Source: Alphaproteobacteria bacterium HT1-32 (GTDB taxonomy: Bacteria > Pseudomonadota > Alphaproteobacteria > Rhodospirillales > HT1-32). Taken from it: DNA of 64,000 nucleotides. Below the pieces are notes generated by a model. That model ran no database searches. It was not told the origin of the DNA and saw only the letters and a list, made by a program, of their open reading frames with translations. The stretch lies in contig WJPL01000001.1 of assembly GCA_009649675.1 (NCBI GenBank), forward strand, positions 165,781 through 229,780. Reading direction: 5' to 3'. Shown piece after piece: positions 17,096 through 25,217 of the stretch. The stretch's first letter is position 1. Every line of letters starts with the position of its first letter. A program made the position numbers and the translations under genes.

Positions 17096-17890
17096 ATGTA
17101 TGATTTCACCTACAGGAAAGCTTCCTCACCCGATGAAGCAGCGAAGGCATTCGCATCCGCAGACGACGCCACCTATATGGCTGGCGGCATGACGCTGATT
17201 CCAACACTGAAGCAACGTCTGGCCAGTCCGTCAGATGTTATCGACCTTGGACCGGCCTCTGAACTTGCCGGTATCAAGGCCGGCGGCAACAGCATCACGA
17301 TCGGTGCCATGACGACCCATGCGACGGTGGCTGCCTCGGCAGACGTCCGTAATACCATTCCGGCGCTGGCATCTCTTGCCGGCGGTATCGGCGATCCGGC
17401 CGTCCGCCACCGGGGCACCATCGGCGGATCGGTTGCGAACAATGACCCGGCTGCCGACTATCCCTCAGCCGTGCTTGGTCTGGGAGCCACGGTTCACACC
17501 AACAAGCGGGACATTGCTGCCGACGATTTCTTTGTCGGCATGTTTGAAACCGCCCTTGAAGAAGGTGAACTGATTACCGGCTTTACATTTCCACTGCCGG
17601 AAACTGCGGCCTATTCAAAATTCCCGAACCCGGCATCACGCTATGCCGTTGTTGGTGTTTTTGTCGCCAAAACCGGATCCGGTGTGCGTGTTGCCGTCAC
17701 CGGTGCAGGACCGTCGGTTTTCCGCGCCACGGAAATGGAAGCAGCACTGAGTGTTGATTTCTCAGCCAAGGCACTTGATGGCATCACGGTTGACGCCAGC
17801 GGCCTGAATAGCGATATCCATGCTTCAGCCGAATATCGCGCCCATCTGGTTGGTGTTATGGCAAAACGGGCTGTTCAAGCAGCCGCCTGA
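17096..17890 (+). CDS. coxM: Molybdenum hydroxylase FAD-binding medium subunit (CoxM-like)
   Basis: A 264-residue subunit carrying FAD and passing electrons to the quinone or another acceptor. The FAD-binding signatures AGGMTLIPTLKQRL (near residue 29) and TIGGSVANNDPAADYP (around residue 106) are present, followed by the CO_deh_flav_C-type C-terminal domain. The start is set by an excellent Shine-Dalgarno (aaggagg). With coxS and coxL it forms the expected heterotrimer. A perfect hairpin directly follows the gene and separates it from the maturation genes. Confidence 0.92.
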   Translation: MYDFTYRKASSPDEAAKAFASADDATYMAGGMTLIPTLKQRLASPSDVIDLGPASELAGIKAGGNSITIGAMTTHATVAASADVRNTIPALASLAGGIGDPAVRHRGTIGGSVANNDPAADYPSAVLGLGATVHTNKRDIAADDFFVGMFETALEEGELITGFTFPLPETAAYSKFPNPASRYAVVGVFVAKTGSGVRVAVTGAGPSVFRATEMEAALSVDFSAKALDGITVDASGLNSDIHASAEYRAHLVGVMAKRAVQAAA

Positions 17891-17913
17891 TATACCGACC
17901 TGGCGAACTATAG

Positions 17914-17943
17914 ACGGCGGCGGTCCCTGACCGCCGCCGTTTG
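17914..17943 (+). terminator. Perfect 12-bp GC stem-loop between coxM and coxD
   Basis: The arms at 17914-17925 and 17929-17940 pair perfectly (ACGGCGGCGGTC / GACCGCCGCCGT) around a 3-base loop and are followed only by TTTG. The short T-run suggests partial termination or an mRNA-stabilising 3' hairpin, which would lower coxD/coxE/xdhC expression relative to the structural subunits. coxD starts just 21 bases further on. Confidence 0.65.
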
Positions 17944-17963
17944 CCGTTCAGGAAAGCAGAGAA

Positions 17964-18890
17964 ATGACACTTGAAGATCCGATAAAAACTGTCGACGCGA
18001 CCTCCAACCTCCTTCGTTCAGGCAATTATCTGGCCGACCGGTCACTTGCCACGGCCATCCATCTGGCACTCAAGCTGAAACGACCGCTTTTCCTTGAAGG
18101 CGAAGCCGGGGTTGGAAAGACAGAGATCGCCAAGGTACTGAGCGCCACGCTTGGACGTAATCTGGTCCGGCTGCAATGCTATGAAGGCCTTGATGTCAGT
18201 TCCGCCGTTTATGAATGGAACTATCCGGCCCAGATGGTTGAAATCCGTCTGGCCGAAGCAGCCGGCGATGCCGGTCGCGATCAGCTGGCATCCGCCATCT
18301 TCAATGAACGGTTTCTGATTGAACGCCCCATCCTGCAAGCCCTTCGCCCTGACAGGAAAGGCCCGCCGGTCTTGCTGATTGATGAACTGGACCGGGCCGA
18401 TGAGCCGTTTGAAGCCTTTCTTCTGGAGGTGCTTTCGGATTATCAGGTGACGGTGCCTGAACTGGGACCGATTGTTGCCGCCGAACCGCCGATCGTGATC
18501 ATCACTTCAAACCGGACGCGCGAGATCCATGACGCGATCAAACGCCGCTGTTTCTATTACTGGGTGGACTATCCGACAGCTGAACGGGAAGCGGAAATTC
18601 TTGCCGTAAAAGCACCCGGCGCAAACGAAGCCCTGAGCCGCCAGATCGTTGCCTTCGTCCAGAAGCTCCGGGATGTGGATTTGTACAAGCTTCCGGGGAT
18701 TGCCGAGACTATCGACTGGACGAATGCGCTGATGCAGCTCGATGTCATCGATCTTGATCCCGCGAGTGTCGATTCCACATTAGGTATATTGCTGAAATAT
18801 CAGGATGACATCGAACGTCTGCGCGGCAGCGAGGCTATGAGCATCCTCAATCAGGTGAAGTCCGAAATTGCATCAGGTACGGCAGCCTGA
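17964..18890 (+). CDS. coxD: CoxD-like MoxR family AAA+ ATPase
   Basis: A 308-residue AAA+ ATPase. Walker A is GEAGVGKT (residues 46-53) and Walker B is VLLIDELDRAD (around residues 135-146), with an arginine-finger-containing stretch SNRTREIHDAIKRRCFYYW. In Oligotropha, CoxD helps build the [CuSMoO2] active site of CO dehydrogenase. Together with the VWA protein CoxE it forms the usual MoxR-VWA maturation pair. As the large subunit here is form II, which lacks the Cu-binding Cys, its exact job is open. The next gene begins 4 bases after its stop. Confidence 0.88.
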   Translation: MTLEDPIKTVDATSNLLRSGNYLADRSLATAIHLALKLKRPLFLEGEAGVGKTEIAKVLSATLGRNLVRLQCYEGLDVSSAVYEWNYPAQMVEIRLAEAAGDAGRDQLASAIFNERFLIERPILQALRPDRKGPPVLLIDELDRADEPFEAFLLEVLSDYQVTVPELGPIVAAEPPIVIITSNRTREIHDAIKRRCFYYWVDYPTAEREAEILAVKAPGANEALSRQIVAFVQKLRDVDLYKLPGIAETIDWTNALMQLDVIDLDPASVDSTLGILLKYQDDIERLRGSEAMSILNQVKSEIASGTAA

Positions 18891-18894
18891 TCCG

Positions 18895-20154
18895 ATGACA
18901 GGTGAAGACGTGACAGCGATCCGGCAACTACAGCAGGGGAAATCAGGCGGGCGTCTTACGGCCAACATCATGCATTTTGGCCGCGTTCTTCGGCAGGCAG
19001 GACTGCCGGTCGGTCCCGGCAAGATCATCGAAGCCGTACAGGCCGTCGAGGCCGTGGGCATCACCAACCGGGAAGATTTCTACTGGACCCTTCATGCCAT
19101 TCTGGTGAATCGCCGGGATCAGAGGGAAATCTTTGACCAGGCATTTCATGTCTTCTGGAAGAATCCGCGCATTCTTGAACGCATGATGTCGTTGCTGTTG
19201 CCCGAGATGCGATTGCCCGGCAATGAAGAAGACAAAAGTCAGGAACTGAACCGGCGGCTTACAGAGGCACTTTATTCCAAATCTGCACAGGAAGAAGCCA
19301 TCGAGAAAATGGAGGAAGAACTCAGGTTCGATGCCTTCATGACCTTCTCGGACCGGGATGTTCTTCAGGAAATGGATTTCGAAAAAATGAGCGCGGAAGA
19401 AGAAGCCCGCGCCCGACGCCTGATCCGTAAACTCTCTCTGCCACTGGCAGAAGTGCCGACCCGTCGCTTTCAGTCGGCACTGAACGGCAGGCGCGTTGAC
19501 CTTCGCAAAAGCTTCCGGGCTGGTCTTGGCATGGGTGGTGAACTGATGCCACTGAGCCACAAGAAGCGGCGTACCCGAAAGCCTCCGCTCATCCTGCTTT
19601 GTGATATTTCCGGCTCCATGAGCCGTTATTCCCGGATGCTGCTCCACTTCATGCATGCGGTTTCGAATGACCGGGATCGCGTGCAATGTTTCGTTTTTGG
19701 CACCCGCCTGACGCACATCACCCGGCAGCTTAAATACCGTGATGTTGACGAAGCCCTCGCCAAAGTGGCTGAACAGGTCGAAGACTGGTCTGGCGGTACG
19801 CGGCTCGGGTCCAGTCTGGCCGAGTTCAATCAGGTATGGGGACGACGGGTGCTGGGGCAGTCCCCGGTCGTCCTGCTGATTACCGATGGGCTGGACCGGG
19901 ATGCAGGGGCTGGTCTGAACAAGGAAATTGAACGCCTGCACAAATCATGTCGCTATCTGATGTGGCTGAACCCGCTATTGCGATATGATGGCTACCAGCC
20001 GAAGTCTCTCGGTGCCCAGGCCATGCTGCCGCATGTCGATGATCTGCGTTCCTGCCACAGCCTGAACAGCATCGACGAACTGGTCGCCGCAATCGGCACA
20101 ATAGACACAGCCCCTCGCGGACAAACAAAAAACAAATGGGAGAGCGTCGCATGA
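18895..20154 (+). CDS. coxE: CoxE-like VWA domain protein
   Basis: A 419-residue partner of the CoxD ATPase with a C-terminal von Willebrand A domain. The MIDAS motif D-x-S-x-S is intact (Asp237, Ser239, Ser241; LCDISGSMSRYSR), and the later VVLLITDGLDRD segment fits the fold. The N-terminal half is helical and charged, as in CoxE/YehP-type proteins. An upstream TTG at 18868 is possible, but ATG 18895 just past the coxD stop is more likely. Its stop overlaps the start of the next gene (ATGA), so the two are translationally coupled. Confidence 0.87.
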   Translation: MTGEDVTAIRQLQQGKSGGRLTANIMHFGRVLRQAGLPVGPGKIIEAVQAVEAVGITNREDFYWTLHAILVNRRDQREIFDQAFHVFWKNPRILERMMSLLLPEMRLPGNEEDKSQELNRRLTEALYSKSAQEEAIEKMEEELRFDAFMTFSDRDVLQEMDFEKMSAEEEARARRLIRKLSLPLAEVPTRRFQSALNGRRVDLRKSFRAGLGMGGELMPLSHKKRRTRKPPLILLCDISGSMSRYSRMLLHFMHAVSNDRDRVQCFVFGTRLTHITRQLKYRDVDEALAKVAEQVEDWSGGTRLGSSLAEFNQVWGRRVLGQSPVVLLITDGLDRDAGAGLNKEIERLHKSCRYLMWLNPLLRYDGYQPKSLGAQAMLPHVDDLRSCHSLNSIDELVAAIGTIDTAPRGQTKNKWESVA

Positions 20155-20465
20155 CCGAAGATGTTCTTGAAGTTGGCCGAAACTGGAAAACAGCCGGACA
20201 ATCCGTCGCCATAGCAACCGTTGTCACGACATGGGGGTCATCCCCCCGACCCGTCGGCAGTCAGCTTGTCGTCAATGGCGACGGACAGTTTGTCGGGTCC
20301 GTGTCCGGTGGCTGCATCGAAGGCGCGGTTGTTCGTGAAGCCGTCGAAGTCATGACGGAAGGCAGTACCCGGATGCTGACCTTCGGCGTCAGTGACGAGG
20401 AAGCCTGGGATGTCGGGCTGGCCTGCGGCGGTAAGGTCGAAGTTTTTGTCGAGCCACTGGAATGA
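20151..20465 (+). CDS. XdhC/CoxI N-terminal domain protein (stand-alone)
   Basis: A 104-residue protein matching only the N-terminal XdhC_CoxI domain (VVTTWGSSPRPVGSQL, GSVSGGCIEGAVV). XdhC-family proteins bind molybdenum cofactor, help load it into apo-hydroxylases, and work in sulfuration or protection of the cofactor. The Rossmann domain that normally follows is encoded as a separate gene overlapping by 4 bases. ATG 20151 is chosen over 20136 because it overlaps the coxE stop in the ATGA manner seen elsewhere here. Confidence 0.85.
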   Translation: MTEDVLEVGRNWKTAGQSVAIATVVTTWGSSPRPVGSQLVVNGDGQFVGSVSGGCIEGAVVREAVEVMTEGSTRMLTFGVSDEEAWDVGLACGGKVEVFVEPLE

Positions 20466-21169
20466 AACTCTCACTACTCAACGAATTACAGGGGCTTCGG
20501 GCACAAAAGATCCCGGTTGCCGTCCTCAGCAATCTGACGACAGGCCAGCAGGTACTGATTACAGCTGATAAAATTTCCGGTGACATGGAAACTTCAGACG
20601 CCATCCGGGAGCAGGCTCGCCAGCGCCTGAAGCATGATGCCAGCGGGCGACTTGATCGGACCGAAGATCAGTTATTCCTGCAATGCCACAATCCACCGCT
20701 TCGGCTCGTCATTATTGGTGCGGTGCATATTGCCCAGGCACTTGCCCCCGTTGCCGCCATTACCGGATATGAAGTCTGCATCATTGATCCCAGGCGCTCC
20801 TTTGCATCACCAGAGCGATTCCCCGGTGTTGAGGTGATCTGTGACTGGCCGGACGAAGCGCTTGAACGATTATCTCCGGATGCCCGTACAGCCGTCATTA
20901 CCCTGACCCACGATCCGAAACTGGATGATCCAGCCCTGCATATCGCCCTGCGTTCCGATGCGTTTTATATCGGTTGTCTGGGCAGCCGGAAAACACATGG
21001 CCTGCGCTTGCAACGGCTCCATGATGCCGGCTTCAGCGATGCCGAGACAAACCGGATTCACGGGCCCCTTGGTCTGCCAATCGGTGCACGGTCACCTCAG
21101 GAGATAGCCATTTCCGCCCTGTCTCAGGTAATTGAGAAGCTGCACAAGCCAATGCCTGACGAAAGGTGA
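20462..21169 (+). CDS. XdhC C-terminal Rossmann-domain protein (stand-alone)
   Basis: A 235-residue protein carrying the XdhC_C Rossmann domain (LRLVIIGAVHIAQALAP, then CIIDPRRSFASPERF, and FYIGCLGSRKTHGLR). Together with the preceding 104-residue protein it makes up a complete XdhC split over two genes joined by an ATGA overlap. The first ~75 residues are less conserved and may mediate the interaction. The likely role is molybdenum-cofactor insertion into the CoxL subunit. The gene ends 6 bases before the next start. Confidence 0.83.
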   Translation: MKLSLLNELQGLRAQKIPVAVLSNLTTGQQVLITADKISGDMETSDAIREQARQRLKHDASGRLDRTEDQLFLQCHNPPLRLVIIGAVHIAQALAPVAAITGYEVCIIDPRRSFASPERFPGVEVICDWPDEALERLSPDARTAVITLTHDPKLDDPALHIALRSDAFYIGCLGSRKTHGLRLQRLHDAGFSDAETNRIHGPLGLPIGARSPQEIAISALSQVIEKLHKPMPDER

Positions 21170-21175
21170 GTGATC

Positions 21176-22807
21176 ATGTTTTTTGGTGAAGTGCCTGTAG
21201 ACGATGCCGAAGCTCATATTCTCGGGCACAGCATTTCCGTAGGCCGCGCCAAATTCAGAAAAGGCCGCGTCCTGTCAGCTGAAGATATCGAGGCCCTCCG
21301 GCAGGCCGATATCGCAACAGTCACAATTGCCCGGCTCAGCCCGGACGATGTGGCCGAAGACATTGCGGCAGGCCGTATTTCCGAACCACTGACAACAGAC
21401 ACATTGCGCGCCTCAGAACCCTTTACCGGTCGCGTCAATCTGTTCGCCAAAGCCGATGGCCTCGTCATCGCCGATGCGACAGCCGTCAATCGTCTGAATG
21501 CCATTGATGAAGCCATGACCATGGCAACGCTGGCCCCGGACACAGTCGTCCGCAAAGGCCAGATGGTCGCGACAATCAAGATCATCCCGTTTGGTGTGGC
21601 AAACGAACTTGTCGAACGATGGGTCGAAACAGCACGACAGGCGCCTGTCCTTGACGTCAAAGCCTTTGGAAATCTGACCGTCGGCATGGTGCTCAGCGGA
21701 ACCGAGCAGTTGAAACCATCCGTGGTCGAGAAGACCATCAGCGCCACCCGCGAACGTCTCAGCCTTTCCGGCAGCCGGATGCTCGACCCGCTGACCTGCG
21801 ATCACGACACAGCGTCCGTTGCAGCCGCAATTGGAAAACTGATGGATACAGGCTGCGATATGGTGCTCGCCTCCGGTTTATCAGCCATTGTCGACCGTCA
21901 GGATGTCATACCGTCTGCAATCGTTGCCGCTGGCGGTGAAATCATCCATTTCGGCATGCCTGTTGACCCGGGCAACCTGATGTTACTTGGCCGCATCGGC
22001 ACAGCCCCTGTCATCGGATTACCGGGCTGCGCCCGCTCACCAAAGCTGAACGGTTTTGACTGGATCCTGAATCGCTGCGCCGCAGGCGTTGATCTGTCAT
22101 CCCGGAATATCATGGAAATGGGGGTCGGCGGATTACTGACGGAAGGGGCTCGGCCCATGCCCCGTGAAGGCAAAAAGAAAAACAAAAGCCCGGCAAGACA
22201 GAATATTGCGGCCCTTGTGCTCGCAGCCGGCCAGTCACGCCGGATGGGTGATGAAAACAAACTGCTGAAAATATTCGATGGCAAGCCGCTGATACAGCGA
22301 ACGCTGGGTGAAATCATACAGGCGCCTGTCCAGAACACGACGGTCGTCACCGGATATCAGAGCGACAAGATACGAGCAGCAATAGAGGGCATCAGCGTCT
22401 CAACCGTTCATTGCCCGGACTATGCATCCGGCCTCAGTGCGTCCCTGAAGGCCGGTCTTCAGTCACTTGATCCGGATTGTGATGGCGTTCTGATCTGCCT
22501 GGCAGATATGCCCTTTCTGACAGCCCGACATATCGGCAAGCTCATCGCCGCATTCGATCCCACGGAGGGGCGTGAGATATGCCTGCCCACCTTCAACGGC
22601 AAGCGTGGCAATCCGGTGCTCTGGTCCCGGCGCTTCATTGAAGACATGAAGGCCATCAAGGGCGACACAGGCGCCCGTCATCTGATCGGCGAGAATGCCG
22701 ATGTCGTGGTTGAGGTCGCCATGGAGGATGATGGCATTCTGATTGATCTGGATTCTCCGGAAGCCTGGGAAATGGCGCTGGGCAGGCTTCCACAGACAAC
22801 TGTCTGA
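21176..22807 (+). CDS. MoeA-like molybdopterin-binding / MobA-like nucleotidyltransferase fusion
   Basis: A protein of about 543 residues in two parts. Residues 1-340 resemble the molybdopterin-binding (MoeA/MogA-type) fold seen in proteins annotated 'molybdopterin-binding/glycosyltransferase family 2'. After a Lys-rich linker (KKKNKSP), residues ~345-543 are a MobA/MocA-like transferase starting LVLAAGQSRRMGDENKLL, with LICLADMPFLTA downstream. The expected role is making the cytosine-dinucleotide form of the Mo cofactor used by CO-dehydrogenase-type enzymes. ATG 21176 has the Shine-Dalgarno gaaaggtgag just before it; GTG 21170 is an alternative. It is the last gene of the cox cluster. Confidence 0.82.
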   Translation: MFFGEVPVDDAEAHILGHSISVGRAKFRKGRVLSAEDIEALRQADIATVTIARLSPDDVAEDIAAGRISEPLTTDTLRASEPFTGRVNLFAKADGLVIADATAVNRLNAIDEAMTMATLAPDTVVRKGQMVATIKIIPFGVANELVERWVETARQAPVLDVKAFGNLTVGMVLSGTEQLKPSVVEKTISATRERLSLSGSRMLDPLTCDHDTASVAAAIGKLMDTGCDMVLASGLSAIVDRQDVIPSAIVAAGGEIIHFGMPVDPGNLMLLGRIGTAPVIGLPGCARSPKLNGFDWILNRCAAGVDLSSRNIMEMGVGGLLTEGARPMPREGKKKNKSPARQNIAALVLAAGQSRRMGDENKLLKIFDGKPLIQRTLGEIIQAPVQNTTVVTGYQSDKIRAAIEGISVSTVHCPDYASGLSASLKAGLQSLDPDCDGVLICLADMPFLTARHIGKLIAAFDPTEGREICLPTFNGKRGNPVLWSRRFIEDMKAIKGDTGARHLIGENADVVVEVAMEDDGILIDLDSPEAWEMALGRLPQTTV

Positions 22808-22833
22808 TCCCGGACATCCCGTTTCTGAGCCGG

Positions 22834-22880
22834 TTCATGATGGAATATCTCCAGATAATATCTGGAAAATGCATCATGAA
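22834..22880. other. Nested inverted repeats downstream of the cox cluster
   Basis: Outer arms TTCATGATG (22834-22842) and CATCATGAA (22872-22880) are perfect complements. They enclose a second, independent palindrome, CCAGATAATATCTGG (22851-22865). Arms are AT-rich and there is no T-run, so this is not a standard intrinsic terminator. It could be a regulatory site or a 3'-end structure of the cox transcript. No gene is seen in 22808-23016 otherwise. Confidence 0.45.
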
Positions 22881-23016
22881 TACAGTGCCTTGCCGGTCAG
22901 TCTGTTTGCCAGCCACAGCAAACCAATGACAGAGGAGAAGCTGAGCAACGAAAACGCGGGCAGCAAATGAAAACCCATCGAGTTTCGTGCCCCGCTTCTG
23001 CCCTCTGTCAGGCCAC

Positions 23017-23634
23017 CTAACGGAGAGGCAGCATTACCCTGTCCTGAAATGCCTTGCGCTCGGCAAGACGTGCATACCAGTCATCAAGTGCCGGGGTATG
23101 CGGCCTGTCAGTCACCATGACCTGATAACGATACCAGCTGCAACCCGGCACAATATCCCCATAGGACAAACGGTCTCCGGCAACAAAGGGCTGACGTTCG
23201 AGCGTTTTCTCAAGCATTTTCCAGCTATCAGCCAATTGCGTCTTGGCCTGTTCAACCTGCTCTGCCGTGAACTTTTCCGGCGTCCGGACAAGCCCCCAGA
23301 AGGCTGTCGTCAGAGGAGGGTGAATCCACCAGGCATTCCAGTCGGCCCACTGATCGGCATGCCCGCGTTGCATTGGTGACTCGGGATAAATTTCACTATC
23401 GCCATAGCGTGCAGCAAGATAGCGGACAATAGCTGCAGATTCCCACAGGATATCATCACCATCCCGGATCGTCGGCACCTTGCCACTCGGATTCATCGCC
23501 AGATAGGCCTCGGTATCAACGACACCATGCTCCATCCCTGCATCGATGCGCTCGTACTCAATGCCAATCTCGTCCGCGCACCACAGAACTTTCTGCACGT
23601 TAATCGAATTCAAACGGCCCCAAATTGTCAGCAT
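23017..23634 (-). CDS. Glutathione S-transferase family protein
   Basis: A 205-residue GST with an N-terminal thioredoxin-like domain (MLTIWGRLNSINVQKVLWC, then NPSGKVPTIRDGDDILWESAAI, the glutathione-binding cis-Pro and ESxAI motifs) and an all-helical C-terminal domain (RPFVAGDRLSYGDIVPG-like stretch). It probably conjugates or reduces electrophiles in the cytoplasm; no substrate can be assigned. ATG 23634 is preferred over 23655 because the GST fold starts there. It stands alone on the minus strand, convergent with the cox cluster. Confidence 0.88.
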   Translation of the reverse strand: MLTIWGRLNSINVQKVLWCADEIGIEYERIDAGMEHGVVDTEAYLAMNPSGKVPTIRDGDDILWESAAIVRYLAARYGDSEIYPESPMQRGHADQWADWNAWWIHPPLTTAFWGLVRTPEKFTAEQVEQAKTQLADSWKMLEKTLERQPFVAGDRLSYGDIVPGCSWYRYQVMVTDRPHTPALDDWYARLAERKAFQDRVMLPLR

Positions 23635-23842
23635 GTCGTCCTCTGATTGTTTCAAACGAGACTATTGGGTATGGGGCGAGCAATCCAGTCTCCATAACTC
23701 TGCCGGAGATTTTGGGGCGGTCAGGAAAAACCGGGCCTAACAGTTGCCGTAATTGCCCTGCAGATTTCCTGCTTTGGTGGATAGCGGTGTATTTTTCGTC
23801 GCTTCTGTTGAAAACTAGGGAAGATCAATCAGGAGATATATC

Positions 23843-24436
23843 ATGTCGAAATTCACCGGAATTCTCTCAGGTCTCCTGACGATTCTGCTGACCCTGACCG
23901 GGTGTCAGGTTGCGACCTCGCAGCTGACGATTGATGAAAATGGCGCTGCGAGTGTGCTTCGCACGGCCTCGAAAGACGGCCCGATCCCTGTCAAAGTATT
24001 TGGTGCACCAACCGCCGAAGACCCCAACTCTATCGCCAGCGCAACGCTGACCGGCCTTAATCGCGGTGGCGCACGGAGCGGCCTGACCTATGGGCTGAAA
24101 GCGACGGGGGTTGCTGCTCCCGGAACCTACGTTCTGGTCTACTACGATCCACCGGTCTCTATCGATTATGATGCCGCCTGTCGCGAAGGACCGCATACGA
24201 CAGCAAGTCGGTCGGCCGACAGCCTGTCTGCCGCAATCGTGCTCTGTGGAACGCCCCTTATCCGGCGGGCAGCCTGCTCTTATTCCGGACTTTGCACTCC
24301 GGACAAGGCAATGCGGGCGATCTATTTCCAGACTCCCCGACCCTCAACTCTCAGCGACGCGAATATCCAGAAGCAACTGGCCAGTGCCGCCAGCGACCTA
24401 GCAGAAGACCAGAACAACAAAGATCCGAGAAATTAG
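23843..24436 (+). CDS. Small lipoprotein of unknown function
   Basis: A 197-residue protein with a lipoprotein signal peptide: a short basic start, a hydrophobic core and the lipobox LTGC with Cys21 as the lipidated residue. The mature part is rich in Ala, Ser and Thr with several paired cysteines (AACREGP, IVLCGTP, AACSYSGLC) that could form disulfides in the periplasm. I recognise no domain. It is monocistronic and followed by a strong terminator. The ATG has an aggaga Shine-Dalgarno about 8 bases before it. Confidence 0.7.
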   Translation: MSKFTGILSGLLTILLTLTGCQVATSQLTIDENGAASVLRTASKDGPIPVKVFGAPTAEDPNSIASATLTGLNRGGARSGLTYGLKATGVAAPGTYVLVYYDPPVSIDYDAACREGPHTTASRSADSLSAAIVLCGTPLIRRAACSYSGLCTPDKAMRAIYFQTPRPSTLSDANIQKQLASAASDLAEDQNNKDPRN

Positions 24437-24454
24437 GAAACCAGACAAGGATCG

Positions 24455-24487
24455 GGGCCCGTGTCTTTCGAACACGGGCCCTTCTCG
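24455..24487 (+). terminator. Rho-independent terminator after the lipoprotein gene
   Basis: A perfect 10-bp stem GGGCCCGTGT (24455-24464) / ACACGGGCCC (24472-24481) with a 7-base loop is followed by a pyrimidine-rich TTCTCGCTT. It lies 18 bases after the lipoprotein stop. The remaining stretch to 24719 shows no gene. Confidence 0.8.
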
Positions 24488-24719
24488 CTTGGGGTGTGCC
24501 TGACATTTTCATGCCAGACACGCGGGGAACTTTTTGCTCTTCGGCAGATCAGTCGCAAACAATCGCCTGTTTAGTCCTACAGACCTGATCTCTACCTTTG
24601 CGTTTCGGATCACTTCGCCGGAAGGGCTGCTTTTCTTTTGATCCTTGGTTGCGTGAGCACGAGGTGACGATATGATTGATGCTTGATACCGTCACTCAAA
24701 TAGCCCAGAGGCACATACC

Positions 24720-25217
24720 ATGAACATCCAATTGCGCGAGATGGAGTATCGTCTCCTTAAGCTTGCGACGCGCAAATTGCTGGGCCGGTTTAAGAATCTT
24801 GAAGAAGCAGCTGGTCAGTGCCGGGTCAAACCAACCAACCTTTCCCAGTATCAAAGCTTTGATCACTCCGCCTTCATGCCGGTCGATGTTGCAATGGAGC
24901 TGGAGCGTGTGATCGGGGAGCCAATTCTGACGCGCGAACTGGCTAATCTGCATGAGCAGCGGGGCTGGCCGGAACATATGCTGGATGTCCGGGGCGAGGC
25001 CCTCGACATCCCTGTCGCCGTGGGTGAACTGCTTGCCTTCATTTGTGAAGCGACCGCTGAAAACAGCCCCGGTGGCCGTCGGCTGACAGAAAATGAGAAA
25101 CGCAGATATTTTGAATTACGGCGTAATGTGTCCGAAGAACTGCGTCAGCTCGATACAGCGGTTGAACAGGATTCAGATATCAAGAACTTCCGTCAGGTTG
25201 GTCAGAAATCCGCCTGA
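24720..25217 (+). CDS. CII-like / HTH-containing small protein of unknown function
   Basis: A 165-residue basic-to-acidic helical protein. Residues ~20-60 (FKNLEEAAGQCRVKPTNLSQ followed by a Phe-Met-Pro-x-Asp-Val stretch) look like a helix-turn-helix of the kind found in phage regulatory CII-type proteins. The match is by eye only. The C-terminal third is charged and may be a coiled coil. Its stop overlaps the next start (TGATG), which ties it to a CaiB-type CoA-transferase, an odd pairing for a putative regulator. Confidence 0.55.
   Translation: MNIQLREMEYRLLKLATRKLLGRFKNLEEAAGQCRVKPTNLSQYQSFDHSAFMPVDVAMELERVIGEPILTRELANLHEQRGWPEHMLDVRGEALDIPVAVGELLAFICEATAENSPGGRRLTENEKRRYFELRRNVSEELRQLDTAVEQDSDIKNFRQVGQKSA

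Noticed and set aside
18943-19941. 332-codon minus-strand frame opposite coxE
   Set aside because: It lies wholly within a gene with an intact VWA domain; no family match and no Shine-Dalgarno.
22656-22970. Short frames on both strands after the MoeA/MobA fusion
   Set aside because: They run through the nested palindromes, lack ribosome sites and have no plausible composition; treated as non-coding.
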